In this document: piece after piece, positions 1 to 7,041 of the stretch
Layout of the letters: every line of letters starts with the position of its first letter
Position numbering within the stretch: position 1 is the first letter of the stretch
Source of the DNA: JBEGQX01 sp041180805
GTDB lineage: Bacteria > Planctomycetota > Planctomycetia > Gemmatales > Gemmataceae
DNA: 10,110 nt
Reading direction: 5' to 3'
Assembly (NCBI GenBank): GCA_041180805.1
Contig: JBEGQX010000096.1
Coordinates: forward strand, 1-10,110
Program-made: the position numbers and the translations under genes
The notes under the pieces: generated by a model
What the model was told of the DNA's origin: nothing
The model's input: the letters and a program-made list of their open reading frames with translations, nothing else
Database searches by the model: none

Positions 1-548
1 CTGCCGACCAATGGTCCAAGTACGACATTTTTCATCGCTTAAGCGAACCCTCCACCCATCATGTGCTTCCTTTGTTTCATGTGGAAGGCAAAGGTGGGTT
101 TCAACTTCGTGCCCAGTTCCAATACGATCATGTAACCGGCCAAATGGTAAAGGATCAGTATGGCAATCCAATCCCCTATGTGAATCAGGGTGCCTTATTC
201 GGTTTTCTTGGCAACCACCAAAGTCTTGCGAATGGTCTTTTCGCTCTGATTAGTTGTGCCGCTGCCATTGCGATCATTTTTTGGAGTACGCAAAAAGGCA
301 GCACCGCTGATTTCCCACTGACACTGGCTCTATCATTCATTCTGGGTGGCACCATGGGCAACTTTTATGACCGGATGGTTTTCAACGGCGTGCGTGACTT
401 TTTACACTGGGATCTTTATTTCGACTGGCCGGTTTTCAACCTTGCGGATTGCTGGCTTGTGGGCGGGGCCATTCTTCTTTTTTTCCTGGCTTTTCGAGGA
501 CCAAAGGCAGATCCCCAGGCGGCAACATCCACTTCCACAGCACCATAA
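1..548 (+). CDS. lspA: Lipoprotein signal peptidase (signal peptidase II), 5' end cut by window edge
   Basis: Inner-membrane aspartyl protease that removes the signal peptide of prolipoproteins after lipidation. The reading frame is already open at base 3, so the first transmembrane helix is mostly missing; 181 residues remain. It opens with a DQWSKYDIF stretch matching the first conserved LspA block, followed by NQGALFGFLG (the conserved Asn-x-Gly-Ala block), GGTMGNFYDR, then VRDF and FNLADC. By family knowledge the two catalytic aspartates are those of VRDF (codon 396-398) and FNLAD (codon 447-449); both are present. The usual Ser after the second Asp is Cys here. The segment between DQWSK and NQGA is about 50 residues, longer than in the E. 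coli and Pseudomonas enzymes, which suggests an enlarged periplasmic loop. The tail is short, Pro/Ala/Thr-rich and cytoplasmic. A GTG at base 63 is not the start. Identification is firm. Confidence 0.93.
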   Translation, partial: ADQWSKYDIFHRLSEPSTHHVLPLFHVEGKGGFQLRAQFQYDHVTGQMVKDQYGNPIPYVNQGALFGFLGNHQSLANGLFALISCAAAIAIIFWSTQKGSTADFPLTLALSFILGGTMGNFYDRMVFNGVRDFLHWDLYFDWPVFNLADCWLVGGAILLFFLAFRGPKADPQAATSTSTAP

Positions 549-665
549 TCCATCCCACCCCTACAATCGGACTTTTCCTTATACCTTCCCGGCCAGTTCA
601 AATTGAATAGGGGCCGCTTGTGGTTTAATTTGTAGGTTCGGTTATTTGACCTGCAAAGAATTCAT

Positions 666-670
666 AAGGA
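666..670 (+). promoter_or_regulatory. Ribosome binding site of the tricorn-like protease
   Basis: AAGGA lies 9 bases before the ATG at 680. An in-frame TAA at 665-667 overlaps this site, so no start further upstream is possible in this frame. This fixes the unusually short, uncharged N-terminus of the protease. Confidence 0.6.
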
Positions 671-679
671 AACTTACTC

Positions 680-3600
680 ATGTCCTTATTTCCAATGGCA
701 TGGCTGTTTTTATTCACCTTCGGCCAGGAACCAGCCCTGTTTGCTCGTACTCCGGACATTTCGCCCGATGCGACCAAAATCGTATTCAGTTATCTTGGTG
801 ACATTTGGCAGGCAACTTCCGATGGTAAAAATGCCATACCCATCACCAGCCACCCCGCACACGATTATCTTCCCTGTTACAGCCCCGATGGAAATTGGAT
901 TGCCTTCAGCTCCAACCGGCATGGCAGCTACGATGTTTTCCTTTTGAACTCAAAGGGTGGCAAGCCCAAAAGGCTTACTCATGATTCTGCAAACGACTTG
1001 GTCTGTGGGTGGTCTCCGGATTCCAAGACTATTCTTTTCAGTTCCAACCGGGCCATGGGTTACCCCGCACCCTTGGAGCTTTATTCAGTCCCGCTGGAAG
1101 GTGGAAACCCCAGACGGTTGACTTTTGCCGAGGCCAAGGATGGGGCCTGGCATCCCAAGGAACCATTGCTTGCTTATTCACGCGGGCCAGGCGCTTGGTA
1201 TCGCAAGGGGTATCGTGGGTCTGCCAATGATGAACTTTGGATTGGCAAACCTGGTGATACAGGTCACGTAAAGCTGACAAACTTCAATGGTCAGGATGGG
1301 TCTGCAATGTGGAATCCCAACGGGGACCGGATTTATTATGTGAGTGAATTTTTCAGTCCGGTTGCCAACCTTGTTTATCAGGAGCCAAAACCAGACTCCA
1401 AGCCGGTTCAATTGACCAAACACACTTCCGATTCGGTTCGCCGGGCACGCATAAGCGCTGGTGGCAAGGCAATCGTCTACGAGTGTGGCGATTCCATTTA
1501 TGTGCTTGACCTCGCTCCAGATTCCAAACCAAAGAAACTCGTAATTCCCATTGCATCTGATGATAAAACCAACCCTGAGAAACCCATGACCTTCACCCAG
1601 GGTGCGAGTGACTTTGCAATTAGCAAGGACGAACAGGCGATCATCTATTCGGTTCATGGGGAATTGTTCAGGATGGGGAATCAATCGGCCGTCAAGGCTG
1701 CCCGATTAACCGACCATCCGGCGGATGATTTCGGTGCAGTGTGGGCGCCGGATTCTTCCAAGGCGGCTTTTCTTTCCGACCGCACCGGCAAAATTGAGAT
1801 TTACCTTCTGGAATCGGCGGACACGGACCATCCCAAACTGATGGATGCCCACCAGTTCAAACAAACCCGCATCACCAAGGATGACCGGCCTGAATCCAAC
1901 CTCACTTTTTCCCCCGATGGCAAAAAAATCTACTTTGTTCGCTCTGGAATTCTCGCCAGCATCAACCTCGATGGCAGTGGCGAAAAACCGATTGTTCCAG
2001 ATGGCGGAGTGGGCGATTATCAATGGTCACCCGACGGAAAGTGGATTGTGTACTCCAAGCGAGATGCCTTCTTTGCCAGCGAGCTATTCCTGGTGGGTTC
2101 CGAAGGCCCCACGCCAGAAAACCCCGCGCGCAATATTACCCGCTACGCCACTTCGAACTTTTCCCCCAGCTTCAGTAATGATGGCAAAAAACTTGCCTTC
2201 ATCAGCGAAAGAAGAAGTTCCCCTTCTGTGTTTGTCATGGATCTTTACAGGCCAACTGCGAAACCAACCCCCAACCAGCAAGTTGACTTTGAGGAAATTC
2301 ACCTGCGAGTGAACCAGCTTGGCACCAGCAATGCCAACGAGGTGGCCATTTCCCCGAATGGCACTCGTGTGGCTTACCGGTCCGGCAACGACCTTTGGGT
2401 TGCAAATGTTTCTGGCGGGCAAAACACCCGTTTGACCACTGGCAACCTCAACCCAACTCAGATTCGCTGGTCCCGAAAAATGGTCACCAATGGCATCTTC
2501 AATGACATCATTTATTTCAAGGATGGCAATGGTCAGCTTCGCAGCATCAGGGGAAGTTCCACTGGAACACCTTCGGATTTGAGTTCCCTAAGCTTCAAGG
2601 CCAAGATGGTCGTGCGGCCGGAAGAGGAAAACCTTGAGATTTTCGACCAGTGCTGGCGACTTTTGGCAGACAACTTTTATGACCGTAAATTCCATGGCTC
2701 TAACTGGAACCAGGTCCGCGACAAATACCGACCCATGGTTAAACACAGTCCCATGAAAGAGGATTTCCAGACCCTTATCTTCCTGATGCTTGGCGAATTG
2801 AACGCTTCTCACCTTGGCATCACGATGGGGGCCTCCACGCCGGAGGAAATAACAGGCGAGATGGGAATTCTTTTTGATGAACGCCATGAGGGCAACGGCC
2901 TGAAAATTAAGGAAATTCTCACTCGTGGCCCGGTAGGCAAGCTTGTAAATGAACTAAAACCGGGTGATATCATCGCAACCATACAGGGTGTAGAACTAAC
3001 CCCGAAGGTTGAAACAAGCAAGTTGCTTAATGGCACCGTGGATGAAACCATTGTCATTACGGTGATTCCCAGGGATGCGAAAGACCCCTTGGATGTCAAA
3101 TCTCGCAAACGATACGAATTGAACCCCGTACCACGGGACAGGCTGACAAATCTCTTTTATGAACGCTGGGTATCCGCCAACGCCAGGCAGGTTGAAAAAC
3201 TTAGCAATGGCAAGCTTGGCTACATTCATATTCCATCGATGGATGAAGCTGGACTGGACCGATTTGTGCGAGCGCTTTACTCCGAAAACTTTGGCAAGGA
3301 AGCATTAGTGCTGGATGTGCGCTTTAATGGCGGGGGATTCACGCATGACCAGATTCTGAATTACCTTGGCGCCAGGGAACACACTATTTTCCAAAGTCGT
3401 GAAGGCGGAAAGGGACTTGTCCTGCGCAGCTTCGACAGAAAGTGGACAAAACCCATCATCCTGCTGATTAACAATCGTTCCTACAGCGATGCGGAGATTT
3501 TCCCCAGCGCGTTCAAGACATTGGGGCTAGGAAAACTTGTTGGGCAGCCCACCGGGGGCATGGTGATAGGAACCGTTAACACCAAACTTCTGGACGGATC

Positions 3601-3802
3601 CAGTTTTCGACTTCCCAGGCTGGGTGTTTACACCAGCGATGGAATTGACATGGATACCCGGGGCGTAAAGCCAGATTTTTTCGTGGAACCAACGGTGGAC
3701 GAACTCCTGCAAGGCAAAGACAGCCAGCTCGAAAAGGCAGTGGAGGAATTAAGCCGACAGTTGCAGAGTGCGGGTGACCAAAGGCAGCAACCCAAAAAAT
3801 AA
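680..3802 (+). CDS. Exported tricorn-like S41-family serine peptidase with beta-propeller and PDZ domains
   Basis: A 1040-residue protein close to the size of archaeal tricorn protease (about 1070) with the same domain order. Residues 1-22 are hydrophobic and resemble a short signal peptide (possible cleavage after ALFA). Residues about 24-625 carry repeated TolB/WD-type blade motifs (SPDG or SPD followed by a beta strand) near 27, 67, 111, 211, 355, 410, 449, 498 and 557, consistent with two propellers. A helical C1 region (about 645-720) holds the Ser-His pair S710-H711, a PDZ domain spans about 722-800, and the S41 catalytic domain about 815-1015. S936 in NRSYSDAE is the predicted nucleophile, followed by D937; RFNGGG at 881-886 is the usual S41 turn. 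The acid expected before GVKPD is Asp992 rather than the Glu of tricorn. In this family the propellers gate substrate or product and the enzyme cuts peptides processively; an extracytoplasmic location is inferred. It is followed 83 bp later by the sulfatase. Confidence 0.9.
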   Translation: MSLFPMAWLFLFTFGQEPALFARTPDISPDATKIVFSYLGDIWQATSDGKNAIPITSHPAHDYLPCYSPDGNWIAFSSNRHGSYDVFLLNSKGGKPKRLTHDSANDLVCGWSPDSKTILFSSNRAMGYPAPLELYSVPLEGGNPRRLTFAEAKDGAWHPKEPLLAYSRGPGAWYRKGYRGSANDELWIGKPGDTGHVKLTNFNGQDGSAMWNPNGDRIYYVSEFFSPVANLVYQEPKPDSKPVQLTKHTSDSVRRARISAGGKAIVYECGDSIYVLDLAPDSKPKKLVIPIASDDKTNPEKPMTFTQGASDFAISKDEQAIIYSVHGELFRMGNQSAVKAARLTDHPADDFGAVWAPDSSKAAFLSDRTGKIEIYLLESADTDHPKLMDAHQFKQTRITKDDRPESNLTFSPDGKKIYFVRSGILASINLDGSGEKPIVPDGGVGDYQWSPDGKWIVYSKRDAFFASELFLVGSEGPTPENPARNITRYATSNFSPSFSNDGKKLAFISERRSSPSVFVMDLYRPTAKPTPNQQVDFEEIHLRVNQLGTSNANEVAISPNGTRVAYRSGNDLWVANVSGGQNTRLTTGNLNPTQIRWSRKMVTNGIFNDIIYFKDGNGQLRSIRGSSTGTPSDLSSLSFKAKMVVRPEEENLEIFDQCWRLLADNFYDRKFHGSNWNQVRDKYRPMVKHSPMKEDFQTLIFLMLGELNASHLGITMGASTPEEITGEMGILFDERHEGNGLKIKEILTRGPVGKLVNELKPGDIIATIQGVELTPKVETSKLLNGTVDETIVITVIPRDAKDPLDVKSRKRYELNPVPRDRLTNLFYERWVSANARQVEKLSNGKLGYIHIPSMDEAGLDRFVRALYSENFGKEALVLDVRFNGGGFTHDQILNYLGAREHTIFQSREGGKGLVLRSFDRKWTKPIILLINNRSYSDAEIFPSAFKTLGLGKLVGQPTGGMVIGTVNTKLLDGSSFRLPRLGVYTSDGIDMDTRGVKPDFFVEPTVDELLQGKDSQLEKAVEELSRQLQSAGDQRQQPKK

Positions 3803-3871
3803 TTTTCAACGCTGAAGTTTGCCTGCTTCTTGTTTAGGATACCCTTTTGGGAATATTGCCTCCTCTCCCAT

Positions 3872-3878
3872 GAAAGGG
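3872..3878 (+). promoter_or_regulatory. Ribosome binding site of the sulfatase
   Basis: GAAAGGG lies 7 bases before the ATG at 3886. An ATG at 3870 is in a different frame, and an in-frame TGA at 3871-3873 excludes any earlier start for the sulfatase. The start at 3886 is therefore well supported. Confidence 0.55.
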
Positions 3879-3885
3879 TTACGAA

Positions 3886-5409
3886 ATGGGCATCTTTTCT
3901 GTCTTTGGCTTTGGTTTATTTCTTGCACAATTAGTCACTCAGCAAGCTTTGCCAAAATCCCCTCCGAACATCATCGTTATACTGGCGGATGACATCGGAT
4001 ATGGTGACCTCGGGTGCTATGGCGCCACCAGAGTAAAAACCCCCAACCTTGATCGTTTGGCAAATACCGGCTTACGGTTTACCGATGGCCATAGTGCTTC
4101 CTCGACCTGCACTCCCACCCGTTATGCCCTGCTTACCGGCCAGTACCCCTGGCGAAAACAAGGCACAGGAATTCTTCCGGGTGACGCACCGCTAATTATA
4201 GAACCTGGCAGGCATACCATGCCCTCCCTTTTGCAAAACGCTGGTTATGAAACCGCCTGCGTGGGTAAATGGCACCTTGGGCTTGGCAATGGATCCATCG
4301 ACTGGAACAAAACCATCACCCCGGGCCCCAAAGAAATTGGCTTCGATTATTCCTTCATCATCCCTGCCACTGGTGACCGCACTCCCTGTGTGTATGTGGA
4401 AAATGGGAAGGTTGCTGGCTTGGACCCCAACGACCCGATTGAAGTCAGCTACAAACAAAAAGTTGGTAATGATCCTACGGGCAGGGAAAATCCCGATCTT
4501 TTGAAAATGAAATTAACACAGGGCCATGACATGACCATTGTCAACGGCATATCTCGGATCGGTTATATGAGCGGTGGCAAATCGGCTCGGTGGATCGACG
4601 AAGACATGGCGGATACGATTACCCAAAAAGCTGTTCAGTTCATCGAAAAGAAACGCGAAAAGCCTTTCTTCCTTTACTTTGCCACCCACGACATCCATGT
4701 TCCAAGGGTCCCCCACAAGCGATTTGTGGGCACCAGTGAATGTGGCACCCGGGGAGATGCCATCCATCAACTGGATTGGTCCGTTGGAGAGGTCATGAAG
4801 ATTTTGGAAGCAAAAGACCTTGCCAAAAACACACTTGTAATCTTCTCCAGCGATAATGGCCCCGTACTGGACGATGGCTATGCCGATGGCGCGGTTAAGG
4901 ATCTAAATGGGCATAAGCCAGCCGGTGCGTTGCGTGGTGGAAAATACAGCCTTTATGAAGGAGGCCACCGAGTACCGTTTATTGCCAACTGGCAGGGCAC
5001 GATTCAACCAGGGGTATCAAGTGCCTTGATCTGCCAAATGGATTTACTGGCAAGCCTTAACAGCCTTACGGGGCATAAACTTCCCGAGGGCGCCGGACCT
5101 GATAGTTTTGACCTTTCCACCGCCCTGACAGGGAAAAGCGCCAAAGGCAGAACCCACTTGGTTTCCCACACACGCGACACTGGTATTCGCATGGGGGATT
5201 GGAAATACATACCCGGGACTTCGCTGGGTGGTTTCAAAAAGGGCAAGGCTTCCAAGGGGAAGGATTCTACCAAAGATGAACTTTACAACCTGGTGGATGA
5301 TCTTGGGGAATCTAAAAACATCGCGGAGGAGAATCCCGGCAAAACAAGGGAATTGAAAAACCTTATGGAAAAGATTCTTAGCAAGCCCAGCTCCAAAGAA
5401 TTGCCCTAA
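3886..5409 (+). CDS. Secreted arylsulfatase-type sulfatase (formylglycine-dependent, family S1)
   Basis: A 507-residue alkaline-phosphatase-fold sulfatase that hydrolyses sulfate esters, probably on sulfated polysaccharides given how common these enzymes are in planctomycetes; the substrate cannot be read from sequence. Residues 1 to about 21 form a hydrophobic, uncharged signal-like segment. The metal-binding Asp pair is D35-D36 in LADDIGYGD. The signature C-T-P-T-R starts at C75, which must be oxidised to formylglycine to be active, followed by LLTGQYPWR. Other family landmarks are GKWHLG (K128, H130), THDIH (H268, H271), the second metal site SSDNG (D323, N324), and LRGGKYSLYEGGHRVP (K353). 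All expected catalytic residues are present, so the enzyme should be active. A Lys/Gly-rich insert around 450-463 precedes the C-terminal DELYNLVDDLGE motif. No maturase gene lies in the window. The arylsulfatase A-like subclass is inferred from motif spacing. Confidence 0.94.
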   Translation: MGIFSVFGFGLFLAQLVTQQALPKSPPNIIVILADDIGYGDLGCYGATRVKTPNLDRLANTGLRFTDGHSASSTCTPTRYALLTGQYPWRKQGTGILPGDAPLIIEPGRHTMPSLLQNAGYETACVGKWHLGLGNGSIDWNKTITPGPKEIGFDYSFIIPATGDRTPCVYVENGKVAGLDPNDPIEVSYKQKVGNDPTGRENPDLLKMKLTQGHDMTIVNGISRIGYMSGGKSARWIDEDMADTITQKAVQFIEKKREKPFFLYFATHDIHVPRVPHKRFVGTSECGTRGDAIHQLDWSVGEVMKILEAKDLAKNTLVIFSSDNGPVLDDGYADGAVKDLNGHKPAGALRGGKYSLYEGGHRVPFIANWQGTIQPGVSSALICQMDLLASLNSLTGHKLPEGAGPDSFDLSTALTGKSAKGRTHLVSHTRDTGIRMGDWKYIPGTSLGGFKKGKASKGKDSTKDELYNLVDDLGESKNIAEENPGKTRELKNLMEKILSKPSSKELP

Positions 5410-5487
5410 GCCAAGGGAATTGGTGCCGTTACAGGCAACTTATAAAAGTCAATAGCAGGTGAATTGAAACAGTTCTCCTTCTATTAA

Positions 5488-5519
5488 TTGCCATTGAATC
5501 TCTTTGCAGATTCTGGCAA
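5488..5519. other. Bulged 12-bp stem-loop upstream of the HEAT/TPR gene
   Basis: TTGCCA-tt-GAATCT pairs with AGATTC-TGGCAA around the 6-base loop CTTTGC, giving a 12-bp stem with a 2-base bulge on the 5' arm. No T-run follows on either strand, so it is not a classical intrinsic terminator, although it lies 78 bases after the sulfatase stop and could weakly end that transcript. It is followed directly by TAGTCATAAATTGA. Confidence 0.5.
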
Positions 5520-5520
5520 G

Positions 5521-5621
5521 TAGTCATAAATTGAATATGTGAGAGGAATGGCCCATTTCCGATTTATGGAATGGTTACCCGACCTGCCCTGATTCCCCAG
5601 TTCGGGCAGTCTAGTCATAAA
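5521..5621 (+). repeat. Pair of TAGTCATAAA direct repeats, 91 bp apart, each after a stem-loop
   Basis: An identical 10-mer TAGTCATAAA occurs at 5521-5530 and 5612-5621. Each is followed by a TTGA (after 0 or 3 extra bases) and preceded by the 3' arm of an inverted repeat: TGGCAA at 5514-5519 for the first, GGGCAG at 5604-5609 (pairing with CTGCCC at 5584-5589) for the second. The second copy ends just before the ribosome binding site of the HEAT/TPR gene. Function is unknown; a leader regulatory element or protein-binding site is possible. Confidence 0.4.
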
Positions 5622-5626
5622 AATTT

Positions 5627-5630
5627 GAGG
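5627..5630 (+). promoter_or_regulatory. Ribosome binding site that places the HEAT/TPR start at 5637
   Basis: GAGG, with a 6-base gap to the ATG at 5637, is the only good Shine-Dalgarno match near a start in this frame. The in-frame ATG at 5571 has no comparable site, and its extra 22 residues would run through the stem-loop and repeat region. Confidence 0.6.
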
Positions 5631-5636
5631 TGCCCA

Positions 5637-6341
5637 ATGCCTGCGGCCCTTCTTGTTGAATACTTTCAGGAACTGCCAACACCCAGAGAGGGAGAAGATT
5701 TCTCCGTCTGGAGGAAGAGGCATTACAAAGCCACAAAAAAGTTCCGCAAGCTAGTGCTGGAGAAATATACCGAAGGCACCCTTTTAAGGCTTCTTGAAAG
5801 CAAGTCCTCCGATGCAAGAAAAGCATCGCTTTTCGCTCTTGGCTTGTTGGGAACCATGGAATCCAATGAACCCATGGCAAAGCTGCTTCACGATTCCGAT
5901 GAAGAAGTTGCAGATATGGCAACCGCAAGCCTTTGGAACCTCTGGTTTCACTCGGATTCTGATGAAAATAACGAGGAACTTCAAAAGCTGATTCGTCAGC
6001 GCGACCGCGAAAAAGCTTTCGAGGGAATTACCAAGCTGATTGAAAAGGCCCCCGAATTCTGCGAAGCTTACAATCAGAGGGCAATAGTACTGTTTCGAAT
6101 GAAACAATACGAGGAATCCATAACGGATTGCCAAAAAACACTGGACCTGAACCCCTGGCATTTCGGTGCTCAAGTGGGAATGGCACAATGCTACATGAAG
6201 CTAAAAAAACATCGCTCCGCGTTGAAAGCCTTCAGAAATACCCTGAAGATCCATCCAAGAATGGAAGGTGTGCAAGATGCCATCCGTACCTTGGAAAAGG
6301 TTTTGGGGGATGAAGGTGGCCGCAGGGATGATAAAAAATAG
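5637..6341 (+). CDS. HEAT-repeat and TPR-repeat protein, probably cytoplasmic
   Basis: A 234-residue soluble protein with no signal peptide or membrane segment. After a basic N-terminal region (about 20-42), residues about 45-103 form one to two HEAT-like helical pairs (LLRLLESKSSDARKASLFAL, then MAKLLHDSDEEVADMATASL). Residues about 110-210 contain three tetratricopeptide-like units: a degenerate one around REKAFEGITKLIEKAPE, then AYNQRAIVLFRMKQYEESI ending in LDLNPWH, and AQVGMAQCYMKLKKHRSAL ending in LKIHPR. The tail is charged (GDEGGRRDDKK). Both repeat types make protein-binding superhelices, so a scaffold or adaptor role is likely, but the partner is unknown. The start at 5637 is preferred over the in-frame ATG at 5571 because of its ribosome binding site. 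It stands alone between gaps of 227 and 151 bp, so its own promoter is probable. Confidence 0.85.
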   Translation: MPAALLVEYFQELPTPREGEDFSVWRKRHYKATKKFRKLVLEKYTEGTLLRLLESKSSDARKASLFALGLLGTMESNEPMAKLLHDSDEEVADMATASLWNLWFHSDSDENNEELQKLIRQRDREKAFEGITKLIEKAPEFCEAYNQRAIVLFRMKQYEESITDCQKTLDLNPWHFGAQVGMAQCYMKLKKHRSALKAFRNTLKIHPRMEGVQDAIRTLEKVLGDEGGRRDDKK

Positions 6342-6412
6342 CCCAGTCTGATAGTTGTGCATGACTTTCTTTTGCATTTTACCTACAATAATGTGATTGA
6401 TGGTATTTGCTT

Positions 6413-6426
6413 CCAGCACGTGCTGG
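6413..6426. promoter_or_regulatory. Perfect 14-bp palindrome CCAGCACGTGCTGG in the leader of the acidic-tract gene
   Basis: The two 7-base halves are exact reverse complements with no spacer, which suits a dimeric DNA-binding protein better than an RNA hairpin. It lies between a weak -35-like TTGCTT (6407-6412) and a weak -10-like TAAATC (6430-6435) with 17-bp spacing. The operator role is inferred. Confidence 0.4.
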
Positions 6427-6453
6427 CTGTAAATCCTGTACTGGTTAAACCTT

Positions 6454-6468
6454 ACGCCTGACAGGCGT
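6454..6468. promoter_or_regulatory. 15-bp inverted repeat ACGCCTG-A-CAGGCGT just before the acidic-tract gene
   Basis: Perfect 7-base arms flank a single central A. It ends 12 bases before the GGGAGAG ribosome binding site (6481-6487) and 24 bases before the ATG. Its centre is about 42 bp, or four helical turns, from the centre of the 6413-6426 palindrome. The half-sites differ, so they may bind different proteins. An operator is plausible but unproven. Confidence 0.4.
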
Positions 6469-6492
6469 GACATTTATTTTGGGAGAGCATTC

Positions 6493-6978
6493 ATGGCAAA
6501 GGGCCGCCCTCAAAATCGCAAGGAACTCCGCGCTCAATACGATGCTGCTGAAAAGCGCAAAAAGGCTAGGGAAGAGGAAGAAATCGAGGAAGAAGAAGAC
6601 GAAGAGGATGACGAGGACGAAGACGAAGAAGAGGATGAAGACGCCGAGGAAGGCGATGATAGTGACGGGGATGATGAAGAATCTTCCGACGAGGATGAAG
6701 ATTTTGGCGATGACGATGATGAAGATCGCCCCCGTAAGAAAAAGAAGAAAGAAAAGCCCAAGAAGGAAGTCAAGGAAAAGAAGCCAAGGAAATCCAGGGC
6801 TGCCAAGGTTGTCCGCATGAGGGTTATCTGGGGTGTATTCAGCAACTCGAACCAAATGGTTGCCAAGTACGACTACCCCAAGAAAAAAGACGCTGAAGAA
6901 GATGCCCATAAGCGCACCACCGAGAAAAAAACTGGTGGTCCTTACTTCGTTCAACCTGTAAAGGAACCGATCGAGTAA
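6493..6978 (+). CDS. Conserved planctomycete-type protein with acidic tract, lysine-rich tract and WGVF...FVQPVKEP domain
   Basis: A 161-residue protein in four parts: a basic N-terminus (1-26), an extreme acidic tract (27-78, 43 of 52 residues Asp or Glu), a Lys/Arg-rich stretch (79-105), and a small folded-looking C-terminal domain (about 106-161) with VIWGVFSNSNQMVAKYDYP and a closing PYFVQPVKEPIE. I recall the C-terminal pattern from small uncharacterised planctomycete proteins, but I could not check this. There is no signal peptide or membrane segment. GGGAGAG at 6481-6487 is a good ribosome binding site 5 bases before the ATG. The acidic tract next to a basic tract could be a nucleic-acid mimic, a charge zipper, or a histone- or ribosome-binding tail; none is demonstrated. 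The reverse-strand open frames here are by-products of the biased codons. A terminator follows 15 bp after the stop. Confidence 0.85.
   Translation: MAKGRPQNRKELRAQYDAAEKRKKAREEEEIEEEEDEEDDEDEDEEEDEDAEEGDDSDGDDEESSDEDEDFGDDDDEDRPRKKKKKEKPKKEVKEKKPRKSRAAKVVRMRVIWGVFSNSNQMVAKYDYPKKKDAEEDAHKRTTEKKTGGPYFVQPVKEPIE
6571..6726 (+). repeat. Purine-rich low-complexity tract encoding the acidic region
   Basis: About 156 bases made almost only of GAA, GAG, GAT and GAC codons, strongly purine-biased on the + strand. Mixed synonymous codons show that it is not a pure trinucleotide repeat, so it appears to be kept by selection on protein charge rather than by recent slippage. Length variation between strains would be expected. 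Confidence 0.7.
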
Positions 6979-6991
6979 TTGTTGTTAAACT

Positions 6992-7027
6992 AAAAAGGCC
7001 CGGGGTCTTCCCCGGGCCTTTCTTTTT
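6992..7027. terminator. Bidirectional intrinsic terminator between convergent genes
   Basis: A perfect 12-bp stem (6994-7005 with 7010-7021, core GGCCCGGGG) closes a TCTT loop. On the + strand the stem is followed by C and five T's; on the minus strand the A-run at 6992-6996 gives a T-run after the stem. It lies 15 bp after the acidic-tract gene and 14 bp after the stop of the leftward membrane-protein gene, so it probably ends both transcripts. Confidence 0.92.
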
Positions 7028-7041
7028 GACTCTTATTCCCC

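Noticed and set aside
631..655. Inverted repeat TGTAGGT/ACCTGCA and a TTGACC hexamer upstream of the protease
   Set aside because: The stem needs a G-U pair with an 11-base loop, and no reasonable -10 lies at the right distance from TTGACC; too weak to call.
1178..1684. 168-residue reverse-strand open frame inside the protease gene
   Set aside because: It lies wholly inside a strongly supported coding region with clear blade motifs and shows no recognisable motif itself.
3803..3885. Possible promoter between the protease and the sulfatase
   Set aside because: TTGCCT and TAGGAT are present but only 10 bp apart, so they do not form a usable pair; no terminator hairpin was seen either.
5571..5636. 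Longer start of the HEAT/TPR protein at 5571
   Set aside because: No ribosome binding site was seen before it, and the added residues run through inverted-repeat DNA and look non-conserved.
6384..6389. TACAAT as a -10 element for the acidic-tract gene
   Set aside because: A good hexamer on its own, but no -35-like sequence lies 16-18 bp upstream, so it is not listed as a promoter.
6445..6954. 169-residue reverse-strand open frame rich in Phe, Leu and Val, resembling a membrane protein
   Set aside because: It is the complement of the GAA/GAG/GAT codons of the acidic tract, which read as Phe, Leu, Ile and Val in this frame. It has no ribosome binding site and the + strand gene is convincing.
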